64,000 nucleotides of DNA from Pseudomonas kilonensis (GCF_001269885.1 NZ_LHVH01000017.1:1054001-1118000), one strand, 5' to 3'; positions 1-9,657 are shown, counted from the stretch's first letter. Notes: generated by a model not told the origin, from the sequence alone. Translations and numbers: made by a program.

Positions 1-545
1 TATTCCACCGGCCATACGAATATTTTTGGCGACCCTCGCGCATCGATTCCGATGTAGGAAAAGCTACGGTGGAGCCCCGGTAAACCGGTGTATTCACGAA
101 ACCATGATGCTGATTGGGGTTGATAGAAGCATGGGCGAGCAGGGTTTGCACGGTTTTATATTTCTTCATACAGGCTGCCATTTCTTGAGTAGTGGGGGCG
201 TGTCGTTGCGCGTGTCACTGAGATTAAAGTACTAAATTTATTAAATGTCTACCATCTGGTTTGCGTTTAGTAAAAACGTCTTTAAAAACAGAGAGTTATC
301 CTTGTATTATAAAATCTATTGCATGGCTACCGAGTAGATGGTAGGTTTTTCGTGCCTGATGGTTTCGGCCTTTTCGACCGAAATGTGATGCTTATGGCGC
401 GCGAGGACATTTCTAGAGCGAGGCCTAATAACCGTAATGGTGAAGGCGCGGTGCGCTCTCTTTCTTCTCTTTGAAGCTGGGGAGGAAAGACTTAAGTTTG
501 CAAGGGATAAGAAAAATATCTGCAAATTAATTGTTTGGGTGACAC
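1..545. other. Gene-free leader region upstream of the permease
   Basis: I see no convincing gene. The short open frames here lack ribosome binding sites and protein-like composition. The stretch from about 230 to 320 is AT-rich and probably holds the promoter of the permease gene, but I cannot assign -35/-10 boxes with confidence. Confidence 0.5.
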
Positions 546-2030
546 ATGAAAAAGAAAAACGTACAGCCCGCTCCAGCCGTTCAGTGTGAAAGCGAATTGA
601 GAGACAGATCGAACTGGCTTGACTCTCATGAAAGTGGCTACTCAAAACACCTAAAAAAACGCCATGTGCAGATGATGGCACTCGGCGGAGCTATCGGCAC
701 TGGGTTGTTCTTGGGAGCAGGGGCCAGACTTCAAATTGCCGGGCCTGCACTTGCGGTGGTGTATTTAGTGTGTGGAGTTTTCGCCTTTTTCATACTAAGA
801 GCATTGGGTGAGCTGGTTATGCACCGCCCTAGCAGCGGGAGTTTTGTATCTTATACTAGAGAGTTTATGGGGGAGCGCGCCTCCTTTGTAGCGGGCTGGA
901 TGTACTTCTTGGTTTGGGCACTAACGGGTGTAGTTGACATAACAGCGATTGCGATATACATGAAATACTGGAGCGTTTTTTCGGACGTTCCACAGTGGAT
1001 ATTCGCGCTTAGCGCCTTGGGCGTTGTGACATTGATGAACATGGTTGGTGTCAAATGGTTTGGTGAAATGGAGTTTTGGTTTGCTGTTATTAAGGTGGCA
1101 GCTATCAGCATTTTTTTGATTGTCGGCTCGTTTTTTTTTGCAACTGGCCACGAGGTGGCGGGGCACATCCCGGGTCTGCATTTGATCTCGGATAATGGAG
1201 GTGTTTTTCCCCATGGCTTTCTGCCGGCGATTATTATCGTGCAAGGCGTAATTTTTGCTTATGCGAGTATAGAGTTGGTGGGAACCGCTGCTGGTGAGAC
1301 GGCAGATGCCAAAAGGGTCATCCCTAAAGCAATCAATGGCGTGGTTTGGAGAATAGGGCTTTTTTACGTAGGCTCGGTATTCTTGCTAGTCACTGTATTG
1401 CCGTGGACGGCCTACAGCGCTAATGTCAGCCCTTTCGTGACGTTCTTTGAAGCGCTCGGCATTCCTGGAATTGGCTCCGTTATGAATATCGTTGTAATGA
1501 CTGCCGCACTCTCTAGTCTGAACTCAGGCTTGTACGCAACGGGGCGGGTACTGAGATCGCTAGCCATGGGAGGATCTGCCCCCAAGATGTTTAAACGTAT
1601 GAGCACCCAAGGGGTTCCCTATATGGGGATCTTAGTGACAATGGGGATCAACGTATTTGGCGTGCTATTGAATTTTCTAATTCCGTCCCAGCTATTTGAG
1701 CTGCTGCTTAATCTAGTTTCTCTGGGGATCCTTTCCACTTGGGCATTCATTGTACTTTCTCAAATAATGTATCGTCGTGCGGTGAAGAGAGGTGAAGCCG
1801 AGATGGTCTCGTTTAGAATGCCAGGTGCTCCGTTTACTTCTTGGCTGACCCTGGGTTTCTTGCTCGTAGTGCTGGTGCTATTGGGTTTCGATTATCCTAA
1901 TGGAACATATACTGTTTTATCTATACCGGTAGTCGCTGGAGCTCTAATGCTGGGTTGGGCAAAGGCCGTCCGTTCCAAAGCCGTGCGCTCGGAAAAAATA
2001 GAGAACAGTTCGAGCCATGTAGGAGTATAG
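546..2030 (+). CDS. ansP: APC-family amino acid permease, AnsP (asparagine permease) type
   Basis: A 494-residue inner-membrane permease of the amino acid-polyamine-organocation superfamily, expected to import an amino acid by proton symport. After a polar N-terminus, the signature GGAIGTGLFLGAG (residues about 47-59) is the substrate-binding unwound part of TM1, and about 12 hydrophobic segments follow. Stretches such as RPSSGSFVSY, ELVGTAAGE, SPFVTFF and AALSSLNSGLY, and the C-terminal PGAPFTSWLTL, match L-asparagine permeases better than the GABA or proline branches. The length fits the family. The ATG at 546 opens the frame. The gene is richer in A+T than the middle of the window, as are the next few genes, suggesting horizontal acquisition. 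Specificity for asparagine is inferred from similarity remembered from the family and is not proven. Confidence 0.85.
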   Translation: MKKKNVQPAPAVQCESELRDRSNWLDSHESGYSKHLKKRHVQMMALGGAIGTGLFLGAGARLQIAGPALAVVYLVCGVFAFFILRALGELVMHRPSSGSFVSYTREFMGERASFVAGWMYFLVWALTGVVDITAIAIYMKYWSVFSDVPQWIFALSALGVVTLMNMVGVKWFGEMEFWFAVIKVAAISIFLIVGSFFFATGHEVAGHIPGLHLISDNGGVFPHGFLPAIIIVQGVIFAYASIELVGTAAGETADAKRVIPKAINGVVWRIGLFYVGSVFLLVTVLPWTAYSANVSPFVTFFEALGIPGIGSVMNIVVMTAALSSLNSGLYATGRVLRSLAMGGSAPKMFKRMSTQGVPYMGILVTMGINVFGVLLNFLIPSQLFELLLNLVSLGILSTWAFIVLSQIMYRRAVKRGEAEMVSFRMPGAPFTSWLTLGFLLVVLVLLGFDYPNGTYTVLSIPVVAGALMLGWAKAVRSKAVRSEKIENSSSHVGV

Positions 2031-2137
2031 CTTAATGCCAATGAGAGCACGGTTTATGACGTGCTTTCATCGCTTTAAGTTGAATCGTTGCTGTAAAGCA
2101 GTTAATATGCGTGTGTCAATAATGCAAGGTAAGATTT

Positions 2138-2701
2138 ATGAGTACTCGTTCTGACCTTTTAACCACTGCCGAGCTGTTGCTGCGTACCAAAGGGTACGCT
2201 GCATTTAGCTATGCCGATTTGGCTGACGAAATTGGTATAAAAAAGGCGAGTATTCATCATCACTTTCCTACAAAGGAAGGGCTTGGAATTGCCGTTATTG
2301 ATAGCTATCTTTTTAGGTTTGTGAAGAGTCTAGAATTGATAAATGAAGAGAGCACCGACACGATCGTTCGGTTGAGAGAGTTTTCTAAGCTGTTTATTGA
2401 TAGCTCAAAAAATGGAATGCTACCCTTATGTGGTGCGCTCGCTGCCGAACTTTCTGCTCTGCCGGACAGTCTTAAGGATTTGACTAGGAGGTTTTTTGAA
2501 ATCCATATTGCTTGGTTGGAAAATAATCTCGCATTGGGTCAATCTGAAAAGGTTATAAAGGCGGATCTTAATCCCAGAACAGTTTCACGGGCGATATTGA
2601 GCTTGCTTGAGGGTAGCAGTTTTGTATCTTGGGCGCTCAATGATACAGTTGTTGATCAGTCTGGGTTTGATTTGATATTGAATAGTATTGTCGTTTCGTA
2701 A
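2138..2701 (+). CDS. TetR/AcrR-family transcriptional regulator
   Basis: A 187-residue repressor-type protein. The N-terminal helix-turn-helix is clear: AELLLRTKGYAAFSYADLAD, then EIGIKKASIHHHFPTKEGL (residues about 10-50), the standard TetR layout with a conserved Tyr/His-Phe-x-x-K-E end. The remaining 130 residues form the variable all-helical ligand and dimer domain. It lies 107 bp after the permease on the same strand and could control the permease or the redox genes downstream. The gene is clearly AT-rich. No operator could be assigned with confidence. Ligand unknown. Confidence 0.88.
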   Translation: MSTRSDLLTTAELLLRTKGYAAFSYADLADEIGIKKASIHHHFPTKEGLGIAVIDSYLFRFVKSLELINEESTDTIVRLREFSKLFIDSSKNGMLPLCGALAAELSALPDSLKDLTRRFFEIHIAWLENNLALGQSEKVIKADLNPRTVSRAILSLLEGSSFVSWALNDTVVDQSGFDLILNSIVVS

Positions 2702-3064
2702 TATACACTGAGAATCAGATTACCAAAATCAGTAGGAAGCCTTTCACGTTGTGTTTGCCCATCTTATTAGGTGGGCTTCATATTTCTACCCCCTCTGCAG
2801 TCCACCTCAACAGCTGATCTAATCCCACAAATAGGTTTTCTGTTCGCACACACCTTCCAAGCGTTTCTCCGCCTGTCAGATCGGACAGGCGGTACTTCGC
2901 CATAAGCTACGTTTAATTAGGGATAGGAGCTGATCGCACCGTTAGCACGTGGGAGGTGGGGTACCAGGTCAAAGAATTTTATTGCTAGCAAACCTACTAA
3001 TAGGTAGGATTGCTGTGCGTAACATTTATCCAGCCAAAAAATGCGTTCAATAGAGGGTTTTTTA
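2702..3064. other. Intergenic region with a perfect 9-bp inverted repeat
   Basis: This stretch has no gene. It holds a perfect inverted repeat, CCGCCTGTC at 2869-2877 and GACAGGCGG at 2884-2892, separated by 6 nt. No T-run follows, so it is either a regulator-binding palindrome or an mRNA hairpin rather than a classical terminator. The promoter of the OsmC gene should lie between here and 3040. Confidence 0.5.
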
Positions 3065-3619
3065 ATGACAACTAATCTGAATGGTATTGATGTCGTAGCT
3101 CTGCAGCAGTTTGCTCAAGGTGTTGCGGAGGATGCGAATAAGCGTCACGCGAGCTTCAACGTCAATACCCAGTGGAAAGGCCAGACGCGCTCTGTGGCGA
3201 AAGTCAGCCGTTACAGCTTAGCCGGTGAAACCTATTCGCGTGATTTCGAAATCGTCGCCGATGAGCCAATTGAACTGTTAGGTCAGAACTCGGCGCCAAA
3301 TCCTCAAGAGCTGCTGATGGCCGCGCTGAACGCCTGTATGGCGGTAGGTTACGCAGCTAACGCAGCCATGATGGGCATTAAAATCCACAGTCTGGAAATT
3401 GAGACCGACGGCACTCTCGATTTGCGTGGTTTTCTGGGCATCGACGAGAGCGTAAACCCAGGGTACGACCAAGTGCGGGTCGTAATCCGTCTTCACACCG
3501 ATGCACCTCTTGAGCGTGTAGAAGAACTGCACAAAAATGTAATTAAAACATCAGTTAATTACGCGAATTTCTCCAAAGCCATCCGCATGGTGCCAACCCT
3601 CGAGGTTCGTGAGGACTGA
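3065..3619 (+). CDS. OsmC-family peroxide/thiol-stress protein
   Basis: A 184-residue OsmC/Ohr-superfamily protein. These small alpha/beta dimers usually reduce organic hydroperoxides through two cysteines. The central segment APNPQELLMAALNACMAVGYA is the typical OsmC helix with its catalytic Cys. The second, more N-terminal Cys found in true Ohr is not obvious, and only one Cys is visible, so this may be an OsmC-like relative without classic peroxidase chemistry. The start at 3065 is chosen because an AGAGGG motif lies 8-9 nt upstream; the earlier ATG at 3041 has no such site. It opens a thiol-redox group with the DsbA-like and thioredoxin genes that follow. Confidence 0.85.
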   Translation: MTTNLNGIDVVALQQFAQGVAEDANKRHASFNVNTQWKGQTRSVAKVSRYSLAGETYSRDFEIVADEPIELLGQNSAPNPQELLMAALNACMAVGYAANAAMMGIKIHSLEIETDGTLDLRGFLGIDESVNPGYDQVRVVIRLHTDAPLERVEELHKNVIKTSVNYANFSKAIRMVPTLEVRED

Positions 3620-3654
3620 TATTATCAGATCTTTCATCTTTACAACCTTGAGAG

Positions 3655-3679
3655 CGCCAGTAGGCAAGGCCTACTGGCG
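3655..3679 (+). terminator. Hairpin after the OsmC gene
   Basis: An 11-bp GC-rich stem (CGCCAGTAGGC / GCCTACTGGCG) closes on a 3-nt loop 36 bp after the stop codon. The T-run after it is poor, so this may act as a weak terminator or an mRNA-stabilising hairpin. Confidence 0.45.
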
Positions 3680-3790
3680 TTGCTACCTTTGCTATTGTAA
3701 TTGAGCGCGTTGCTTTTTGTTTTTAAACGGTTTTTGAACTTTGCTCAATGGGTAGCAGCGTTTTTTATTTATTTTAATATAGAGGGGTGT

Positions 3791-4486
3791 ATGAGCGCTA
3801 TTTCGAAAAAGTTTGTAGTGGATATTTGGTCTGATTTCGTCTGTCCTTGGTGTTGGGTCGCCAAGCGTCGTTTTGAGAATGCGCTTGAGGACTTTCCGTA
3901 CAAAGACGATGTACAGGTAAACGTGAGAGCGTATCGTCTTGCCCCTAACCATACTGCTGAGTCTATGGTGAGAGCCCTTAAAGTCAAATTAGGTAGTTCA
4001 ACCGCTGTTTTGAATATGATGAGTGCGGTAAAGCAATATGGCCAATCTTTAGGGCTTGATTACCGTTTTGAAACCATGATGTTTGGTGACACCGCGGATG
4101 CGCATGTCCTCGTCAAAGCGATTGACGATGAAGTATTGAAGACGCACTTGGTGGAGGCGCTCTATGAGCAAAGTACTACCCAGGGTAAGTCACTATTTGA
4201 CCGAGGTAGTTTAGAGTCGATTGCAAAATCTGTAGGTGTTTCTGATGAGTCGATTCGACTCGCGTGGTCATCTAATGAATTGTTTCACCGGATGCAGGAA
4301 GACGAGCGTGCTATGGGGCAATTTCACTCGGGCGTCCCGTTTTTTGTTTTCAATAGTTCATTTTCTATTTCGGGGGCTCAGCCTCAAGAGATCTTTTCTC
4401 AAGCACTCAATCAAATGTATTTCGAACCAAGTGACGAACATGAGTCGTCCAGCAGTCAAGTTTGCGGGCTTGATGGATGTAATTAA
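3791..4486 (+). CDS. DsbA-family oxidoreductase, FrnE-like, cytoplasmic
   Basis: A 231-residue thioredoxin-fold protein with a helical insert, of the DsbA/FrnE/2-hydroxychromene-2-carboxylate isomerase type. The redox motif CPWC sits at the end of the first strand (IWSDFVCPWCWVAKRRFE, residues about 12-29), and the cis-Pro loop is GVPFFVF near residue 190. There is no signal peptide, so it should act in the cytoplasm, like FrnE proteins. The C-terminus carries an extra Cys pair (VCGLDGC), reminiscent of the second Cys motif in FrnE of Deinococcus. The ATG at 3791 follows AGAGGGG at good spacing; an upstream in-frame start adds only a hydrophobic stretch unlike the family. It lies between an OsmC-type gene and a thioredoxin gene. 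Confidence 0.85.
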   Translation: MSAISKKFVVDIWSDFVCPWCWVAKRRFENALEDFPYKDDVQVNVRAYRLAPNHTAESMVRALKVKLGSSTAVLNMMSAVKQYGQSLGLDYRFETMMFGDTADAHVLVKAIDDEVLKTHLVEALYEQSTTQGKSLFDRGSLESIAKSVGVSDESIRLAWSSNELFHRMQEDERAMGQFHSGVPFFVFNSSFSISGAQPQEIFSQALNQMYFEPSDEHESSSSQVCGLDGCN

Positions 4487-4557
4487 TACCAGAGATGCTT
4501 CGGCACTGTTGGTGCCGCAATTTCTGGGTTTGGAATGATGTTGTGGGTGAAGTGCAG

Positions 4558-4887
4558 ATGAGCCGTATTGTAGACGTGAAAGCCGGAGAGTTCGCCCGAT
4601 TCGTTGCAAAAGGTAACTGCGCTGTGCTGTTTTCGGCGTCCTAGTGCAAGCCCTGTCAAGAAATGAAACCGGTTTTTAATGAGCTGGCAGAAAAGCTGCA
4701 GTCGCGCGCCGCATTCGGGAAGATTGATGTGGCTGTTTCGCCCACGATCTCCCAGATGCATGGTGTCCGGTCGGTTCCATCCTTGGCGATTTTCTACGAA
4801 GGGCGATTACGTTTGGTTTTGGCTGGCTCTCGATCGGCTGCCGCGTTGAAGAAAGCAGTCTTAGCTGACTTAAAGGATGTTCTGTAG
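4558..4887 (+). pseudogene. Thioredoxin gene with an in-frame amber codon replacing the active-site Trp
   Basis: Reading from the ATG at 4558 gives 110 codons of a thioredoxin-like protein with a single in-frame stop. Codon 29 is TAG (4642-4644), directly before TGC AAG CCC TGT (Cys-Lys-Pro-Cys). In thioredoxins this position is the near-invariant Trp of WCGPC, and TGG to TAG is a single-base change. Downstream, the cis-Pro segment VRSVPSLAIFYEGR and the C-terminal helix are intact, and no other frame damage is visible. A fragment could restart at the ATG at 4663, but it would lack the redox motif. The simplest reading is a recently inactivated gene. Suppression or a sequencing error are alternatives. 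Confidence 0.85.
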
Positions 4888-5257
4888 GTCGGACTAAAAT
4901 TTCGATGCGCTCTCAAATTGACTGTCCGAATGAGTGTAGGAAGCGCGTCAGGATGTTGCTGGGCTAAGTGTCCGACTGGCGTATAGGCAAGCTAAGCTCC
5001 GCTTTGCGACCGGCCAGGCCATGTTTAGCCCAGCGTAGCCTTTGCTTGAATACAGTTACGCTTCAGCCGGAGTATCAGCGATAACGAAGTTCGGATAATG
5101 TAAAGACTTTGATTTCATCGGCAGGCCATCAGCACAACGACGTGGTTGGCTAATGGCATGCAGAACAGCTTATAGGGCTTTAGCGACTTCTCAGATTTAA
5201 CTGGCGACGGGGGTAGCTAAGCCTCTACTATTATTGATCCTTCCGCACTGCTGGGTA
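4888..5257. other. Gene-free region between convergent genes
   Basis: The broken thioredoxin gene and the AhpD-like gene converge here. I see no gene, no clear terminator hairpin and no repeat. Confidence 0.4.
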
Positions 5258-5590
5258 TCAAGATTTATCGAATGCATCCAAAACGTGAGTGCTGTAAACC
5301 AATGCAGCGCCAGCGTTCATATTAATCGCAACGCCCAAAGCTTCTGAGACCTCTTCAGTCGTTACGCCGAGCTTTTTGGCCTCAGCTGCGTGGAAAGCGA
5401 TGCAGCCGTCGCAACGGGTGGTGACGGCAACTGCGAGTGAGATCAGTTCACGAGTCTTAGCGTCGAGGTGGTTTGTTCTTTCGCCGGCGCTCCCTAAAGA
5501 AGCCAAACCTTTCATGGTCTCTGGGGATAGGCCATTCAGTTGCACTAGGCGGGCGCTGACGTCTTTTCGAGTTTGCTTCCAATCTTGCAT
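5258..5590 (-). CDS. AhpD-like carboxymuconolactone decarboxylase-family protein
   Basis: A 110-residue CMD-domain protein. The motif RCDGCIAFHAAEAKKLG (residues about 59-75) has the Cys-x-x-Cys-x-x-x-His arrangement of AhpD, in which the Cys pair and His carry out thiol-disulfide exchange and peroxidase chemistry. This supports a redox role over lactone decarboxylation. It follows the usual small-CMD layout: N-terminal helix, LDAKTRELISLAVA, CxxC helix and an ALGVAINMNAGAALVY helix. The ATG at 5590 is preferred; the only earlier in-frame start is a TTG 60 bp upstream. It is the fourth thiol-redox gene within 2.6 kb, although on the opposite strand. Confidence 0.85.
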   Translation of the reverse strand: MQDWKQTRKDVSARLVQLNGLSPETMKGLASLGSAGERTNHLDAKTRELISLAVAVTTRCDGCIAFHAAEAKKLGVTTEEVSEALGVAINMNAGAALVYSTHVLDAFDKS

Positions 5591-5943
5591 GGGATATTCC
5601 ACTTTGGGCGCGATGCCCTGTAGGTGTAGGGGAGGTGTGAAACCGATCAAAACATACCATCCAGTTGGTAGGTATGCAAGTGTGTCTTACAAATGCTTGA
5701 TCGTGCGGTCGACGTAGAAGGGGTGAGCTGGTGTGATGAGAGGGCATTGACGTTAATGCCTTATTTGTAGTGATGAGCTCTCCCGGCTCAGAACCAGGAG
5801 GTACTTGAGCGGAGTTCGCGTGATCAGGGAATGCTGCTGGTATCAGAATTTTGAGCGCATAAGGAGCCTTAGGGGGGTAATGCTGTTGTCAAGCTAATTT
5901 TCCCGCGCACTTACATAAGACTATTACTGGGAAGCAATAAAAA
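5591..5943. other. Gene-free region upstream of the AhpD-like gene
   Basis: The stretch probably carries the promoter of the AhpD-like gene. I recognise no coding sequence or named regulatory motif in it. Confidence 0.35.
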
Positions 5944-5986
5944 GCTCCACAGCCAAAACGAGAATCTATCGTCATAGCTGTGGAGC
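5937..5986 (-). terminator. Rho-independent terminator of the hutUH operon
   Basis: The perfect 10-bp inverted repeat GCTCCACAGC (5944-5953) / GCTGTGGAGC (5977-5986) is followed on the minus strand by TTTTTATT. It lies 78 bp after the hutH stop codon. The loop is long (23 nt), which lowers the score a little. Confidence 0.7.
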
Positions 5987-6063
5987 AAAAAACTGCCTGG
6001 GCATTTAACGCGTACGGGACTATCAGCTAGAATAACTCACGCGATCATGGCGGATATCATCTA

Positions 6064-7596
6064 TCAGATGCTGGGCAACAATGTGTTCAATACCAAGTCG
6101 TTCAAGCAGCCGGAAGCCAATAATTCACTGGCCGCATTGATATCCGGCGCGAAGAAGCGATCCTTCTCGTAATAGGCCACTTTGCTTCGCAGACTCTTCC
6201 TGGCCAGTTCCAGCTTGGGCGACGTCTTCAAGCCGTCACGCAAGTCCAGACCTTGGCAGGCCGCTAGCCACTCCACAGCCAGGATTCCACGGGTGTTTTC
6301 AGCCATTTCCCACAACCGTTTGCCGGCGGCGGGTGCCATCGACACGTGATCTTCCTGATTGGCGGATGTGGGCAGGCTGTCTACGGAATGGGGGTGAGCT
6401 AGCGCCTTGTTCTCGCTGGCCAGCGCTGCTGCTGTCACCTGAGAAATCATGAAGCCCGAGTTCACGCCGCCATTGGCTACCAGGAACGGCGGCAGTTGTG
6501 ACATGTGTTTGTCCATCATCAACGAAATGCGGCGCTCGCTCAGCGAGCCGATTTCAGCAATGGCCAATGCCATATTGTCTGCGGCCATGGCCACTGGCTC
6601 GGCGTGGAAGTTGCCGCCAGAGATCACGTCACCTTCAACGGCAAAGACCAGTGGGTTATCGGATACGGCATTCGCTTCGACGACTAATACTTCCGCGGCC
6701 TGACGGAGCTGGGTCAGGCATGCGCCCATGACTTGAGGTTGGCAGCGTAGAGAGTAGGGATCTTGGACCTTGCCGCAGTCTTTGTGCGAATCGGCGACCT
6801 CACTGCTTTGGCCCAGCAGGTCGCGATAAGCAGTAGCTGTATCAATCTGGGCCTTCTGGCCGCGAGCGGCATGGATACGTGCGTCAAACGGCGAGCGGGA
6901 GCCCAAGACAGCTTCGACCGTCAACGCACCGATGGCCAAGGCGCCTGCAAACAGGTCTTCGCCCTCGAACAAACCGCGCAGAGCATAAGCAGTGGACACC
7001 TGGGTACCGTTGAGCAACGCCAAACCCTCTTTGGCAGCCAGCGTCAACGGCGCCAAACCGGCCACCTTCAGTGCTTCGGTGGCTTCCAGCCATTCGCCCT
7101 TATGACGGGCTTTGCCTTCTCCCAGCAGCACGAGGGACATGTGCGCCAAAGGTGCCAAGTCACCAGATGCGCCGACCGAACCTTTTAACGGAATATGCGG
7201 ATACACCTCGGCGTTGATCAATGCTATCAGAGCATCGATCACCACGCGGCGTATGCCGGAGAAACCACGGCTGAGGCTATTGACCTTGAGCACCATGATC
7301 AACCGCACCAGCGCATCGCTGATCGGCTCACCCACACCAGCGGCGTGGGACAGTACTAGCGAACGTTGCAGATTTTCCAGATCTTCACTGGCGATACGGG
7401 TCGAGGCCAGCAGGCCGAAACCGGTATTGATACCGTAGGCGGTGCGATTCTCGGCGAGGATCTGCTCCACGCAAGCGACACTGGCTTCAATTTGCGCAGA
7501 GGCACTGTGGTCGAGGGTGATTTTTACTGGGTGCTGGTAAACGGCACGCAGTTGGGCAAGGCTCAATTGGCCTGGGATAACGTTAAGTGTTTTCAT
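6064..7596 (-). CDS. hutH: Histidine ammonia-lyase
   Basis: A 510-residue cytoplasmic enzyme that deaminates L-histidine to urocanate and ammonia, the first step of histidine degradation. The tripeptide Ala143-Ser144-Gly145 in [15 protein letters not shown] is the precursor of the MIO electrophile. The N-terminal YGINTGFG, with the catalytic Tyr, and later motifs such as [14 protein letters not shown] are present. Full family length. Its ATG overlaps the stop codon of hutU (ATGA), so the two are translationally coupled. hutI, hutG and hutF are missing from the neighbourhood, so this looks like an extra hut module whose product must be finished by a main hut operon elsewhere. Confidence 0.96.
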   Translation of the reverse strand: MKTLNVIPGQLSLAQLRAVYQHPVKITLDHSASAQIEASVACVEQILAENRTAYGINTGFGLLASTRIASEDLENLQRSLVLSHAAGVGEPISDALVRLIMVLKVNSLSRGFSGIRRVVIDALIALINAEVYPHIPLKGSVGASGDLAPLAHMSLVLLGEGKARHKGEWLEATEALKVAGLAPLTLAAKEGLALLNGTQVSTAYALRGLFEGEDLFAGALAIGALTVEAVLGSRSPFDARIHAARGQKAQIDTATAYRDLLGQSSEVADSHKDCGKVQDPYSLRCQPQVMGACLTQLRQAAEVLVVEANAVSDNPLVFAVEGDVISGGNFHAEPVAMAADNMALAIAEIGSLSERRISLMMDKHMSQLPPFLVANGGVNSGFMISQVTAAALASENKALAHPHSVDSLPTSANQEDHVSMAPAAGKRLWEMAENTRGILAVEWLAACQGLDLRDGLKTSPKLELARKSLRSKVAYYEKDRFFAPDINAASELLASGCLNDLVLNTLLPSI

Positions 7597-9284
7597 GCTT
7601 TGGCTCCTTTAACAAGAGTGATCATTGGCAGGTTCAAGCCTTGCTCATTCGCGCAATCAATGGCGATCTGGTAACCGGCATCGGCATGGCGCATCACGCC
7701 GGTCGCCGGATCGTTGTGCAGCACGCGGGCAATCCGCTCGGCCGCTTCATCGGTACCATCGCAGACGATCACCATGCCCGAGTGCTGGGAGAAGCCCATG
7801 CCGACGCCGCCACCGTGGTGCAGCGATACCCAAGTCGCGCCACTGGCGGTGTTGAGCAAGGCATTGAGCAGCGGCCAGTCGGAAACGGCGTCGGAGCCGT
7901 CCTGCATGGATTCTGTTTCACGGTTCGGGCTGGCCACGGAACCGGAGTCGAGGTGGTCACGGCCGATGACGATCGGCGCCGACAGCTCACCGCTGCGCAC
8001 CATCTCGTTGAACGCCAGGCCCAACTTGGCGCGCTGGCCCAGGCCAACCCAGCAGATACGTGCCGGCAAGCCCTGGAAGCTGATGCGCTCGCGAGCCATG
8101 TCCAACCAGTTATGCAGGTGAGCGTCGTCGGGGATCAGTTCCTTGACCTTGGCGTCGGTCTTGTAGATGTCCTGCGGGTCACCGGACAGCGCCGCCCAGC
8201 GGAACGGACCGATGCCACGGCAGAACAGCGGACGGATGTAGGCCGGGACGAAACCCGGGAAGTCGAAGGCATTTTCGACGCCCTCTTCCTGGGCCATCTG
8301 GCGGATGTTGTTGCCGTAGTCGAAGGTCGGCACGCCCATTTTCTGGAAGGCCAACATGGCTTTGACGTGCACGGCCATCGATTGCTTGGCGGCCTTCACC
8401 ACGGCGGCGGGCTCGGTCTTGGCGCGGGCACGGTATTCGTCCCAGGTCCAGCCGGCCGGCAGATAGCCGTTGAGGGGGTCGTGGGCGCTGGTCTGGTCGG
8501 TGACCATGTCCGGACGCACACCACGACGGACCATTTCCGGCAGGATTTCGGCCGCGTTCCCACACAGTGCAATGGAAATCGCCTTGCCTTCGGCGGTGTA
8601 TTTCTCGATGCGCGCCAAGGCGTCGTCGAGGTCTTTGGCCTGCTCGTCGACGTAGCGGGTTTTCAGGCGGAAATCGATGCTCACCTGCTGGCACTCGATG
8701 TTAAGCGAGCATGCGCCGGCCAAGGTCGCGGCCAACGGTTGCGCACCGCCCATGCCGCCCAGGCCGGCGGTCAGCACCCAACGGCCCTTGAGGTTGGAAT
8801 CGTAATGCTGGCGACCAGCCTCGACGAAGGTTTCATACGTGCCCTGCACGATGCCCTGGCTGCCGATGTAGATCCAGCTGCCGGCGGTCATCTGGCCGTA
8901 CATGGCCAGGCCCTTGGCGTCGAGTTCGTTGAAGTGCTCCCAACTGGCCCAGTGCGGCACCAGGTTGGAGTTGGCGATCAGTACGCGGGGGGCGTTGCTG
9001 TGGGTCTTGAACACGCCCACCGGTTTGCCGGATTGCACCAGCAGGGTTTCGTCGTCGTTCAGGTGGGTGAGGCTTTCGACGATCTTGTCGTAGCACTCCC
9101 AGTTGCGCGCCGCGCGGCCGATGCCACCGTAGACCACCAACTCCTTGGGGTTCTCGGCCACTTCCGGATCGAGGTTGTTCATCAGCATGCGCAGCGGCGC
9201 TTCGGTCAGCCAGCTCTTGGCGGTCAGCGTGTTACCGCGAGGGGCGCGGATTTCGATATTACGGAAATGGAGTGGTTTGCTCAC
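7593..9284 (-). CDS. hutU: Urocanate hydratase
   Basis: A 563-residue enzyme converting urocanate to 4-imidazolone-5-propionate with tightly bound NAD acting as an electrophile. The sequence is collinear with Pseudomonas urocanases, including the Gly-rich [12 protein letters not shown], the [14 protein letters not shown] segment with the conserved active-site Cys, and GASGATW-like and [13 protein letters not shown] motifs near the C-terminus. I chose GTG at 9284 because AGAGGATTACCG lies just upstream and the protein then begins [17 protein letters not shown], as expected; a longer frame extends through the regulatory region. It is the first gene of hutU-hutH, and a HutC-type palindrome lies 72 bp upstream. 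Confidence 0.96.
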   Translation of the reverse strand: MSKPLHFRNIEIRAPRGNTLTAKSWLTEAPLRMLMNNLDPEVAENPKELVVYGGIGRAARNWECYDKIVESLTHLNDDETLLVQSGKPVGVFKTHSNAPRVLIANSNLVPHWASWEHFNELDAKGLAMYGQMTAGSWIYIGSQGIVQGTYETFVEAGRQHYDSNLKGRWVLTAGLGGMGGAQPLAATLAGACSLNIECQQVSIDFRLKTRYVDEQAKDLDDALARIEKYTAEGKAISIALCGNAAEILPEMVRRGVRPDMVTDQTSAHDPLNGYLPAGWTWDEYRARAKTEPAAVVKAAKQSMAVHVKAMLAFQKMGVPTFDYGNNIRQMAQEEGVENAFDFPGFVPAYIRPLFCRGIGPFRWAALSGDPQDIYKTDAKVKELIPDDAHLHNWLDMARERISFQGLPARICWVGLGQRAKLGLAFNEMVRSGELSAPIVIGRDHLDSGSVASPNRETESMQDGSDAVSDWPLLNALLNTASGATWVSLHHGGGVGMGFSQHSGMVIVCDGTDEAAERIARVLHNDPATGVMRHADAGYQIAIDCANEQGLNLPMITLVKGAKA

Positions 9285-9355
9285 CGGTAATCCTCTCGAG
9301 ATGACTTGCAGCTTATTGTTGGTTTTCGCTACATCTGGGCGAGTAAATATAATCA

Positions 9356-9365
9356 TGTATATACA
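9356..9365. promoter_or_regulatory. HutC-type operator upstream of hutU
   Basis: TGTATATACA is a perfect palindrome of the TGTA-N2-TACA form bound by Pseudomonas HutC. It lies about 72 bp upstream of the hutU start. Three related sites precede the transporter, aminotransferase and ridA transcripts, consistent with control by the HutC-like repressor at 13073-13810. Confidence 0.8.
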
Positions 9366-9602
9366 AGCTTAATCAAGCAGATTTTTGACCACTATTGTTG
9401 TCGGCATGAATATCTTCACGTGATTAGTTTTTTCGTTCGAATGGCATTGATGCAGGTTTTGCCATCAAGCTTTGCGCACTGGGCGCGCTGTGACAGTTTC
9501 AGCCAGGGATCATGAGCTGAGCCAGAGCAAGACGCTGGGATTGCTCTCGCACGTGGCTCTTCTGGTCAACAGAACGGCGAACCATTTCGGACGCAATCGC
9601 GC

Positions 9603-9623
9603 GCCTGAAAACATTTTTCAGGC
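9603..9623 (-). terminator. Hairpin after the ABC ATPase gene
   Basis: A perfect 9-bp stem, GCCTGAAAA / TTTTCAGGC, with a 3-nt loop lies 35 bp beyond the end of the minus-strand ABC operon. No clear U-tail follows beyond the U-rich stem, so termination is plausible but not certain. Confidence 0.4.
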
Positions 9624-9657
9624 ACGGTAAGCGTCCAGCCGGCTTAAGGCACTTCGG

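Noticed and set aside
4642..4644. Translational recoding of the amber codon (pyrrolysine-like)
   Set aside because: Pyrrolysine insertion is not known in pseudomonads and no recoding element is visible. A point mutation or sequencing error is simpler.
7587..9290. A 567-codon open frame on the plus strand opposite hutU
   Set aside because: It is the antisense shadow of the highly conserved urocanase gene in GC-rich codons, and no family features appear.
9440..9470. Sigma-54 promoter upstream of hutU
   Set aside because: A TGGCA and a TGCA lie on the minus strand, but the GG-to-GC spacing is 10 rather than the required 12.
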